Shown here piece by piece: positions 1 through 6,662 of a DNA stretch of 11,201 bases. Origin of the DNA: Chloroflexota bacterium (GTDB taxonomy: Bacteria > Chloroflexota > Anaerolineae > 4572-78); NCBI GenBank assembly GCA_024278725.1, contig JAJRSQ010000172.1, forward strand, positions 1 to 11,201. The letters are read 5' to 3'. The notes under the pieces are model-generated. The model made no database searches and was not told where the DNA came from. It was given only the letters and a program-made list of their open reading frames with translations. The position numbers were made by a program, and so were the translations under genes. Every line of letters begins with the position of its first letter. Position 1 is the stretch's first letter.

Positions 1-775
1 CAAGATTGAGCAGGAAGTGCGCGATAATGGCGCGGTTCCCGCTACCATCGCGATTTTGAAGGGGAAAATCACCATCGGGTTGACGGATGAACAGCTGATT
101 GGGCTGGCAAACGACCCGCACGCCCGAAAGTGTTCGGTGCGTGATTTACCATTGGTGATGGCAAAAAAAGAAAACGGCGCGACCACCGTCGCCGCCACCA
201 TGGCGATTGCGCATCGCGCCGGGTTGTCAATTTTCGCCACCGGCGGTATCGGCGGCGTGCATCGCGGCACAACCTTCGACATTTCCGCAGATTTGCAGGA
301 ACTGGGACGCACGCCCATCACGGTGGTCTGCGCGGGGATGAAAGCCTTTCTGGATTTGCCCGACACGCTGGAATATCTGGAAACGCAAGCCGTGCCGGTA
401 TTGGGCTACCAAACCGATGAACTCCCCGCCTTTTACAGCCGCCGGAGCGGGCTTCCCGTTGACGCGCGCGCCGAAACCCCGGCGGACGTTGCCGCCATCA
501 TCCGCTCCCGCGACGCGATGCATCTTTCGGGCGCGATATTGGTCACGGTTCCGGTGCCGCTCGCCGATGAATGGGCGGCAGAGGCGGCGGAAGCGGTCAT
601 CGCTCAGGCGCAATCGGAGGCAGAAGCGCAGGGCATTCACGGGAAAGCCGTCACCCCCTTCATGTTGTCCCGCATCGCGGAACTTTCCGGCGCGGACAGC
701 ATGCGGGCAAATGTTGCGCTCCTGTTGAACAATGCCCGCGTCGCTGCGCAAATTGCGCGGACACTGCACGAATAA
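1..775 (+). CDS. psuG: Pseudouridine-5'-phosphate glycosidase (5' end cut by the window edge)
   Basis: The enzyme reversibly splits pseudouridine 5'-phosphate into uracil and ribose 5-phosphate, the second step of pseudouridine breakdown in the cytosol. The frame is open from base 2 and already shows family sequence there (KIEQEVRDNGAVPATIAIL), so the start lies outside the window. About 50 N-terminal residues are missing, including the conserved ALES-type segment. Counting from the GTG at 17, visible motifs are FATGGIGGVHRG (73-84), DISADLQEL (88-96) with Asp92 matching the metal-ligand Asp149 of E. coli PsuG, VVCAGMK (103-109) with Lys109 matching the Schiff-base Lys166, GYQTDELPAF (130-139), and the C-terminal TPFML and LLLNNARVAAQIA. 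These matches to E. coli are from memory of the family. The gene ends in TAA at 773-775, directly against the stop codon of the next, convergent gene. The partner kinase psuK is about 9 kb away on the other strand. Confidence 0.95.
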   Translation, partial: KIEQEVRDNGAVPATIAILKGKITIGLTDEQLIGLANDPHARKCSVRDLPLVMAKKENGATTVAATMAIAHRAGLSIFATGGIGGVHRGTTFDISADLQELGRTPITVVCAGMKAFLDLPDTLEYLETQAVPVLGYQTDELPAFYSRRSGLPVDARAETPADVAAIIRSRDAMHLSGAILVTVPVPLADEWAAEAAEAVIAQAQSEAEAQGIHGKAVTPFMLSRIAELSGADSMRANVALLLNNARVAAQIARTLHE

Positions 776-2083
776 TCACTCCGTCAACTTTTCACTCGCC
801 ACAAATAACGGTTCATCCGGCGACAGTGATGCCGCTTGTTTGAGTTCGGCGCGCACTTCGTCCGTCATGCCGTCATTGATGAAGGTCGCCCAGCCGCGCA
901 GAAAATGCGCCGTGGCGAGCGTCGGTTTTTCAGACAGCGCCAAATCCGTGGCTTGGAAAATCCAATCTCGCAACACAGCTTCCCAGCCGAAAGCGGGCGT
1001 CTCCACCACCAACGGGCTCTCCGCCGAAAAGAGTTCATCCGCCGAATATTGGCGCAGAATGTCCAGCGCGCCGTCATAATCCCCATAAAAAATATACGCC
1101 AGCAGCGGATAACTGCTCACGCCGATTTCCTCCGCCAGCGCGGTGGCATGCAGCGTCACCAATCGTAAATTCCACACCACCGTGGGGTCATCGGGATTCA
1201 TCCCCGCCAATTTTTTCTGCGCCGATTGCGCATCCTTCCACAGCCACGCCTCCGCCAGCGATACCATTTCATTATTCGCCGCTCGCAAATCGGCGGGGGC
1301 ATCATCGCCCAATCCGGTCAGCGTCACCGGCGCCAATTCCGCCCCCGTCCAGCGATACACCTGAAATATGGGCAAATTCACATTGCAGACATAGCAGAAA
1401 ACATACGGGTCGGAGGCGTTCAAAATCACATCCGGCACGCCGTCATCATTCAAATCCACAATTTGCCCCACGCCCGGCGAGGCGTTGAAACCGCTCAACG
1501 CCAGCGACAAAGTGTCACCATCGAATTGGAACAAATTGAAAATACCGCTATGCGCACCTGCGCCCCCTTCCAACCACAACCAAAGGTGCGACGGCTCCAG
1601 CGCAACCTGCTGAACGCTGCCCTCATCCACATAATCGGGGTCGGTCAGTTCCAGCGAGGCTTTTTTGTGCCAGCCATCGGCATCGTGGCTGAAAATGGCG
1701 ATGAAGTGGCGGGGTTCGTCGGGCGGATAACCGTTGAAGCCGGTGGAGAACGCCGCCCAAAGCCGCTCGCGCCCGGCGGGCACGTTGAGCGCCAGCACCT
1801 GCACGCCGGTAATCGCCGTGCCATCCGCCGGGGGAACGCCGTCGGGGGGATACAGTTCCGCCATCAACTGCGCGGAGAGTTCCGCCGTGTCAACCGGCTC
1901 AGGGGTGGGGGTGGCAGTGGGCGGCACAGGGGTCGGCGTGGGGGGGATGGGCGTTGCCGTGGCGGGAATGATGGTCGCGGTGGGCGGCACGGGGCTTGCG
2001 GTGGGGGTCGGCGCGGGGGAATTCGGCACGGCACACGCCGCCAGCAGCGGCAGCATCAGCAGGAAAACAAACGCACGTTTCAT
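776..2083 (-). CDS. Predicted lipoprotein with Pro/Thr linker, FG-GAP-like loop and helical C-terminus
   Basis: This is a 435-residue exported protein of unknown function. The ATG at 2083 is preceded by GGAGA with good spacing and opens a signal peptide (MKRAFVFLLMLPLLAAC) with lipobox LAAC, so Cys17 should be lipidated and the protein surface-anchored. Further in-frame starts upstream, to 2146, lack a ribosome site and would bury the signal. Residues 21-64 are a low-complexity Pro/Thr/Ala linker, common in Chloroflexi surface proteins. Residues 95-260 look like a beta-rich domain with an Asp-rich loop, DLNDDGVPDVI (210-220), typical of FG-GAP/VCBS calcium-binding blades. Close by is a Cys-x2-Cys pair (Cys230, Cys233). 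Residues 270-435 appear helical and TPR-like. It lies 177 bases downstream of the peptidase gene on the same strand, with the palindromic repeat element between them. The function is not known; the role of each domain is inferred. Confidence 0.8.
   Translation of the reverse strand: MKRAFVFLLMLPLLAACAVPNSPAPTPTASPVPPTATIIPATATPIPPTPTPVPPTATPTPEPVDTAELSAQLMAELYPPDGVPPADGTAITGVQVLALNVPAGRERLWAAFSTGFNGYPPDEPRHFIAIFSHDADGWHKKASLELTDPDYVDEGSVQQVALEPSHLWLWLEGGAGAHSGIFNLFQFDGDTLSLALSGFNASPGVGQIVDLNDDGVPDVILNASDPYVFCYVCNVNLPIFQVYRWTGAELAPVTLTGLGDDAPADLRAANNEMVSLAEAWLWKDAQSAQKKLAGMNPDDPTVVWNLRLVTLHATALAEEIGVSSYPLLAYIFYGDYDGALDILRQYSADELFSAESPLVVETPAFGWEAVLRDWIFQATDLALSEKPTLATAHFLRGWATFINDGMTDEVRAELKQAASLSPDEPLFVASEKLTE
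1902..2019 (+). repeat. G-rich tract with G-quadruplex potential (plus strand)
   Basis: The plus strand, which is the template strand of the lipoprotein gene, carries many G runs of three to seven here. Examples are GGGGTGGGGG at 1902-1911 and the G7 run at 1940-1946. Four runs of at least three G with loops of seven or fewer occur from 1902 onward, which meets the usual quadruplex pattern. The cause is the PTP/PTA linker encoded with CCC and ACC codons, so structure may be a by-product of the protein rather than selected. Confidence 0.5.
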
Positions 2084-2106
2084 AACATTCTCCGATAAAA
2101 AGATTT

Positions 2107-2146
2107 GTGCCATCAACACCAGCGTTTCCCCTGATGCCGATGGCAC
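2107..2146 (-). promoter_or_regulatory. Hairpin in the 5' leader of the lipoprotein gene
   Basis: GTGCCATC at 2107-2114 is the reverse complement of GATGGCAC at 2139-2146, giving an 8-bp stem with a 24-base loop about 24 bases upstream of the ATG at 2083. A TATACT box on the minus strand (2152-2157) lies just outside the stem, so the hairpin would be in the first bases of a transcript started there, but no good -35 box accompanies it. Whether the hairpin controls translation is unknown. Confidence 0.25.
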
Positions 2147-2188
2147 TGTTCAGTATAGCGGATTTCCGCCCCGTTGCACCACACAATT

Positions 2189-2260
2189 CCGGCATTTATC
2201 CCACAATTATCCCACAGTATCCCACAAAATTTTGTGGGATAGATGTGGGTTTCGCGCCGG
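2189..2260. repeat. Extragenic palindromic element with five TATCCCACA-type units
   Basis: TATCCCACA occurs in direct orientation at 2197, 2208 and 2218. Its exact reverse complement TGTGGGATA starts at 2233, and a partial copy TGTGGGT starts at 2244. The third direct and first inverted copies form a perfect 24-bp palindrome (2218-2241). Unit starts are 11 and 10 bases apart on one side and 11 on the other, close to one DNA turn. The whole block is closed by CCGGC (2189-2193) and GCCGG (2256-2260). It begins directly after the stop codon of the peptidase gene (TAA at 2261-2263, minus strand). As RNA from either strand it would fold into a long interrupted hairpin. There is no U-tract, so it does not look like an ordinary intrinsic terminator. 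It may be a protein-binding operator array, an mRNA 3'-end hairpin or a REP-like element. Confidence 0.75.
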
Positions 2261-5176
2261 TTACAACACCGACTGCACGGTCATCCACCGGTTGCGGGTC
2301 TCATTCGCCTGTTCGATGGCGTCCTCCGCCCCCAAAACAACCACGTGCCCCTCTTCGTTCACCGCGTCCAAAACCTCGGCGAAGGATTTGAAGTGCGCGG
2401 CGGTGGTGGAAAGGATTTCGTCGCGGGTTTTTTGGCGCATTTCGTCCGTGTACCCGCTCAGATAGCGCGCCATCGAGGTGTACCCTTTGGCATCGGGCAA
2501 TTGATAAGCGTCCATCGCGCCAATCGCGCCGATGATGGATTTGGTCAGCTCCGATTGGCTCAAATCGAGATTGCGCAGGAAATCGGCGGTGCGGTCATAC
2601 ACCTCAAGCGTCGGCAGCAAATTGGGGTCGCGGTAGGAGAGGAAAGAGAACACCCCGGTCTGGCGGCTGAACGAGCTGAACCCGCCATACGCCCCTCCCT
2701 GCACGCGGACGCGCTCCCACAGCCATGTGGCGCGCAGATAATTGGTTATCACCGAAATTGAGCCGTGATATTGGTAGCCCAGTTCATATAAATTCGCACC
2801 TTTGGCAACATAATTCACCTTTGCGGGGATGGTCAACCCTTCCGCGGCGGGCAGTTCCGGGCGTCGCCATGTTTCCGGCGCAACGGGCGCGGCGGGGAGG
2901 TCGGAAAGGAAAGCGTCGAGCTTCGGCTGGAATACACGCCAGTTGTCCGCATCGAGGGTCACATTGCAGAGCATGGCATTTCGATTCAGCACCAGACGGC
3001 GCATCGTCTCCAGTTTCTGCAACACGCCCGCCCAATCCCGGTCAATCTCATCCACCAGTTGGCGCACAAAAAACAGATTGCTCACCCCGCCCATCACTTC
3101 CGATGCCCAATCGGCGGTGGTGAAATGCGCCCGCAATCGGCTGTTCACCACCCCGTGCCCACCCGGAATCAAGCCCGCTTCCTGCCCCGCTTTGTCCTCC
3201 AACACCATCTGCCGGAAACGTTCCGGATTGTCGAATTTCACCGTCAACAGCACATCGCGCAGAATTGCCAGCAAATCATCGGCGTGATCCATGGTCGCTT
3301 TGCCGCGCAGAATCAACCACGCCTGCGGGTCATCCATACCCGGCGGCTGGGTAATGTACGACGACGTCCAAATGCCCCCCGTCTTCTGCCCGATGCGCTG
3401 GGAGAGCTTCACAAAGTCTTCGCTCTCCGTGCCGATGTGCAGCAGCGCGTCGCTGAAAAGCGACACATACGGCAGATATTCGGCGGGCAGGGCGCGTAAA
3501 TTCAACCCCACATCCAAATAGATGATGCCGTTGGTGAACAAATCATGAGTCAGTAATTTACACCCCCGCAGTGAATCAACGGTCAGGGGGATGGTTTTAT
3601 TTTCTTTGTCCAAATCCGCCAGCGTCAAATGAGGAATGGTCGCCAGCGCTTCCGGGGAGTCCGGGGTCTCCTGGATTTTTTTGAGCTCTTTTGTATTTTC
3701 GACAACTTGCATTATGTCTTTTTGGGACATTTTTCCTAGTGTTTCCGCCAATCGCGCCTGCTCCGCCGCTTCATCGGCGGCTTGTTTTTCGGGGTCGGGG
3801 CGGAGAATCAGCGTGACCCGGTGCGAATTGTCCAGCAAATGCTCGCGGATGAGGTTGGGGAAAAAGGCAGGGTCTTGCGCCCGCTGTTTGATGGTGGCGA
3901 GCGGCTTCTCGAATGCCAGCGGCTCAAACGGACTGCCGTCATACAACCACGACGACAGCGCGGAAAGCATCAGCGCCAGCCCGCGCGGATAGCTGCCCGT
4001 GTTTTGTTCGCGCAGGCGGAACTCGAAGGTGTTCAGCCCCGCTTCGACCATGTTGGGGTCTACCCCTTCCGCCGCCAGCGATGCCAGCGTATCGTAAATG
4101 AGTTGTTCGGCGGCAGCCACATCTTCATCCGCCACCCCTTTCAGCCCCACCGAAAAGAACATCTGCCGGACATAACCGGATGCCCCCCCGCCGGTGAGGT
4201 CTTCCCCCAAGCCGGAGTCGATGAGCGCTTTGCGCAGCGCGGCGGCGGGCGTGCCCACCAGAATATACGAGAGCAGGCTCAACGCCACGGCGGTATCCAC
4301 GTCTTTTGTCTCCGGCAGCAGCCAATTCACGGTGAACATGGTTTTGCCGCCGTTGTCGCCTTCGGTGTTAGCGGCGTAGGTGCGTTCCACCCGTTTGGGG
4401 ACGGAGAATTTTTCTTGCAGGGGAATTTCTGAATCCACCACCATCGGTTCAAAATCACGCAGGTACTCATCAACGATGCGCAATCGTTCCGCCGGGTCAT
4501 CATCCCCATAAAAATATACCCGCGCGTTGGAAGGGTGATAATATGTTTTGTGGAACTGAATGAACTGCTCATAGGTCAGGTCGGGGATGTGTTTGGGGTC
4601 GCCGCCCGAATCAAGCCCGTAGGTGTTGTCGGGAAAAAGCACCTGCTGGCTGTATTCGCTCAACACATCATCCGGCGAGGAATACACCCCTTTCATCTCA
4701 TTGAAAACCACCCCTTTGAACCGTATCGGCGCGTCGGGGGCGTCCATTTCATAGTGCCATCCTTCCTGCTGAAGAATGTGCGGCGTCAGCCGGGGATAAA
4801 ATACCGCGTCCAGATACACATCCACCAGATTGTAAAAATCGCGGGTGTTGGTGCTGGCAACGGGATAACAGGTTTTGTCGGGGTAGGTGAAGGCGTTGAC
4901 AAAGGTTTTGAGCGAGCCTTTTATCAACTCCACAAAGGGTTCTTTGACGGGATATTTCCGCGAGCCGCACAGCACCGAGTGCTCCATGATGTGGGGAATG
5001 CCGGTGGAATCGTCGGGGGGGGTGCGGAAGGTGATGCCGAAAACTTTGTTTTCATCGTCATTTTCCAGCGAAAGCAGTTCCGTGCCGGTTTTTTTGTGCC
5101 GAAAGAGCCGGGCACGGGTGTTCAATTCAGGTATTTCACGCGCTTCAATTAATTCAAAACCATATAGTTGGGTCAT
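2261..5176 (-). CDS. PreP/Cym1-type M16C zinc metallopeptidase (insulinase superfamily)
   Basis: This 971-residue protein has the full length of presequence-peptidase-like M16C enzymes, which enclose short unfolded peptides in a clam-shaped chamber and degrade them. The inverted zinc site is H62-I-M-E65-H66, and the third ligand is likely Glu160 in GVVFNEMKGV, 94 residues on, as in PreP. The C-terminal half carries R824-V-Q-G-G-A-Y830, matching the Arg/Tyr pair that binds substrate in the plant enzyme. The order is an N-terminal M16 domain, an inactive M16 domain, a helical linker of the M16C-associated type around 470-560, then the C-terminal halves. No signal peptide is seen, so it is probably cytosolic. 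The ATG at 5176 has AGAGGAA five bases upstream; in-frame codons further up to 5323 lack family sequence and cross the promoter, so I reject them. It is divergent from the sensor-kinase gene. Confidence 0.93.
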   Translation of the reverse strand: MTQLYGFELIEAREIPELNTRARLFRHKKTGTELLSLENDDENKVFGITFRTPPDDSTGIPHIMEHSVLCGSRKYPVKEPFVELIKGSLKTFVNAFTYPDKTCYPVASTNTRDFYNLVDVYLDAVFYPRLTPHILQQEGWHYEMDAPDAPIRFKGVVFNEMKGVYSSPDDVLSEYSQQVLFPDNTYGLDSGGDPKHIPDLTYEQFIQFHKTYYHPSNARVYFYGDDDPAERLRIVDEYLRDFEPMVVDSEIPLQEKFSVPKRVERTYAANTEGDNGGKTMFTVNWLLPETKDVDTAVALSLLSYILVGTPAAALRKALIDSGLGEDLTGGGASGYVRQMFFSVGLKGVADEDVAAAEQLIYDTLASLAAEGVDPNMVEAGLNTFEFRLREQNTGSYPRGLALMLSALSSWLYDGSPFEPLAFEKPLATIKQRAQDPAFFPNLIREHLLDNSHRVTLILRPDPEKQAADEAAEQARLAETLGKMSQKDIMQVVENTKELKKIQETPDSPEALATIPHLTLADLDKENKTIPLTVDSLRGCKLLTHDLFTNGIIYLDVGLNLRALPAEYLPYVSLFSDALLHIGTESEDFVKLSQRIGQKTGGIWTSSYITQPPGMDDPQAWLILRGKATMDHADDLLAILRDVLLTVKFDNPERFRQMVLEDKAGQEAGLIPGGHGVVNSRLRAHFTTADWASEVMGGVSNLFFVRQLVDEIDRDWAGVLQKLETMRRLVLNRNAMLCNVTLDADNWRVFQPKLDAFLSDLPAAPVAPETWRRPELPAAEGLTIPAKVNYVAKGANLYELGYQYHGSISVITNYLRATWLWERVRVQGGAYGGFSSFSRQTGVFSFLSYRDPNLLPTLEVYDRTADFLRNLDLSQSELTKSIIGAIGAMDAYQLPDAKGYTSMARYLSGYTDEMRQKTRDEILSTTAAHFKSFAEVLDAVNEEGHVVVLGAEDAIEQANETRNRWMTVQSVL

Positions 5177-5192
5177 TGTGTTCCTCTTGAGT

Positions 5193-5204
5193 GATATTAA
5201 TATC
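5193..5204. promoter_or_regulatory. Palindromic operator candidate GATATTAATATC
   Basis: This perfect 12-bp palindrome sits just downstream of the -10 box of the peptidase promoter (minus strand), close to the expected transcription start and 17 bases before the ATG. A bound dimeric regulator there could block the peptidase gene. AT-rich palindromes also arise by chance, so this is tentative. Confidence 0.35.
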
Positions 5205-5213
5205 GTGCTGGAA

Positions 5214-5241
5214 ATTCTACCACCATCACCCTGTTTGCCAA
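5214..5241 (-). promoter_or_regulatory. Sigma-70-type promoter of the M16C peptidase gene
   Basis: Read on the minus strand, TTGGCA (5236-5241) is followed after 16 bases by TAGAAT (5214-5219). Transcription would begin about 30 bases before the ATG at 5176, leaving room for the AGAGGAA ribosome site. The boxes match consensus well, but no transcript data are available. Confidence 0.55.
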
Positions 5242-5332
5242 AGTACCCCACGAAATATTTTACATTCGCCAAAACCTTAAATTGCGGGTAAAATAGCTGG
5301 TGCAATCGAAGCAGTATCACCAAACGTGGACA

Positions 5333-6628
5333 ATGGATGGCGACGTGGCAGAAAGTTACACGATTTTACATGTGGAAGATTTGAAAAACAACCGCGAACT
5401 GGTGCGGCGTATTTTGGAAAGTCGCGGGTATACGGTGGTTGATGCGGTGAATGGGCTGGAAGGCATCCAAAAGGCGATTGCCATTCAGCCGGATTTGATT
5501 TTGATGGACATCAACCTGCCCGATTTGGACGGCTTCAGCGTCGTCACCCGCCTGCGAAACCACCCCCCGCTGGCATCCGTGCCCATCATCGCCATTACTG
5601 CCCGCAACATCTCCGACGACCCCGACCGCGCGTGCACCATCGGGTGCGACGGGTATATCAGCAAGCCGTTCAGCGTCAATCAACTGCTGGATGAAGTTTC
5701 CGCCCACATCGGCAAGCCGCGCAGCAGCCAGCCCGAATCACGGGAAGCGCATTTTCTGCGCGAGCACAGCGCCTCGCTGGTTGAAGAGTTGGAACGGAAG
5801 CTCAACGAATTGCAAGCCGCCCACACCGAATTGACCGCCGTGCATGAGCGGTTGCAGCGTTTGGACGAAGCGAAAACCGATTTCATCCACGTTGCGGCGC
5901 ACGAATTGCGCACCCCGCTCACCACAGTGACCGCCTACGCCGATATGTTGCAGCAACTTGTCGGCTCGGACAATGAAATGGTGAGCGAAATTCTGAGCGG
6001 GCTGAAAACCGGCGTGGAACGGCTCAACCGCATCACCGACGATATGATCAGCATCGCGCGGGTGGAGTTGGCGAGCATCGATTTGGTTTATATGCCCCTT
6101 TCCGTGCGCACCGTGATTGTGCCCGTGCTGGAACGCCTCCAACCCACCCTCACCGAGCGGCATTTGTCCGTGCAGGTGAACATCCCCGAAGAACTGCCGC
6201 TCATTGTGGGGGACGACACCCAATTGCAACAGGTTTTTGCTCGCATCATGGGCAACGCCATCAAATACACCCCCGATTTGGGCACCATCACCGTCAGCGC
6301 GTTTGTTCATTTCGATGAAAGCCAGCCCGATAGCCAAAACAAATTCGTTGAAGTCGCCATCGCCGATACGGGCGTGGGCATCAACAAAGAAGAACAAGCC
6401 CTGATTTTTGAAAAATTCTACACCGCCGAAGATACCAGTCTGCACAGCTCCGGCGAATCGAAATTCATGGGCGGCGGTCCCGGACTGGGGTTGACCATTG
6501 CCAAAGGGATTGTGCAAGCTCACAACGGGCGAATTTGGGTTGAAAGCGACGGCTACGACCCGGAGAAAAACCCGGGCAGCACTTTCCACATTCTGCTCCC
6601 CACGCATAAACCAAAAAGAGCGGCATAA
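5333..6628 (+). CDS. Soluble REC-HisKA-HATPase sensor kinase (receiver domain first)
   Basis: A two-component protein of 431 residues from the ATG at 5333. A receiver domain fills residues 9-125, with the acidic pair Glu15-Asp16, phosphoacceptor Asp59 in LILMDINLPD, Thr89 and Lys111 (SKPF). A helical, probably coiled-coil stretch (145-180) leads to HisKA with His190 in AAHELRTPL. The ATPase domain shows the N box around Asn308 (GNAIKYTP), the G1 box DTGVGI (345-350) and the G2 box GLGL (384-387). There is no membrane segment and no periplasmic or PAS sensor, so the input is probably phosphate reaching the receiver from another kinase; this is an inference. The start is uncertain: GTG at 5300 (442 residues) and GTG at 5345, behind GGATGG, are alternatives. 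No output regulator gene is adjacent. The last codons lie in the terminator stem. Confidence 0.9.
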   Translation: MDGDVAESYTILHVEDLKNNRELVRRILESRGYTVVDAVNGLEGIQKAIAIQPDLILMDINLPDLDGFSVVTRLRNHPPLASVPIIAITARNISDDPDRACTIGCDGYISKPFSVNQLLDEVSAHIGKPRSSQPESREAHFLREHSASLVEELERKLNELQAAHTELTAVHERLQRLDEAKTDFIHVAAHELRTPLTTVTAYADMLQQLVGSDNEMVSEILSGLKTGVERLNRITDDMISIARVELASIDLVYMPLSVRTVIVPVLERLQPTLTERHLSVQVNIPEELPLIVGDDTQLQQVFARIMGNAIKYTPDLGTITVSAFVHFDESQPDSQNKFVEVAIADTGVGINKEEQALIFEKFYTAEDTSLHSSGESKFMGGGPGLGLTIAKGIVQAHNGRIWVESDGYDPEKNPGSTFHILLPTHKPKRAA

Positions 6629-6643
6629 GCCGCTCTTTTTTTT
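6613..6643. terminator. Bidirectional intrinsic terminator between convergent genes
   Basis: AAAAAGAGCGGC (6613-6624) pairs perfectly with GCCGCTCTTTTT (6629-6640) around the loop ATAA. A run of eight T (6636-6643) completes the terminator for the + strand sensor kinase, and the five A at 6613-6617 give a U-tract for the minus-strand gene ending at 6663. The kinase stop codon TAA (6626-6628) is in the loop, so the left arm encodes the last residues of the kinase. Confidence 0.92.
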
Positions 6644-6662
6644 CACAGTCCCACCGCCGATT

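Noticed and set aside
17..19. GTG at 17 as the start of psuG
   Set aside because: Conserved family sequence continues upstream to the window edge, so the gene is truncated by the window.
1226..2098. Long open frame antisense to the lipoprotein gene
   Set aside because: The product is Arg/Gly-rich low complexity mirroring the Pro/Thr linker, without a ribosome site or family motif; the minus-strand frame has a signal peptide and lipobox.
2207..2216. TTATCCCACA resembles a DnaA box, which with the nearby copies might suggest a replication origin
   Set aside because: The DnaA box is nine bases (TTATNCACA); here an extra C breaks the match, and no dnaA, dnaN or similar genes are nearby.
2197..2250. 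Short repeated units as a CRISPR remnant
   Set aside because: Units are only 9 bases with 1-2-base gaps and mixed orientation, and there are no cas genes.
5177..5323. N-terminal extension of the M16C peptidase to 5323
   Set aside because: It would be translated across the promoter, has no family similarity, and the ATG at 5176 has a good ribosome site.
5738..6646. Long open frame antisense to the sensor kinase
   Set aside because: The + strand shows all kinase and receiver motifs; the antisense product is His/Gly-rich with no recognisable domain and would read through the terminator.
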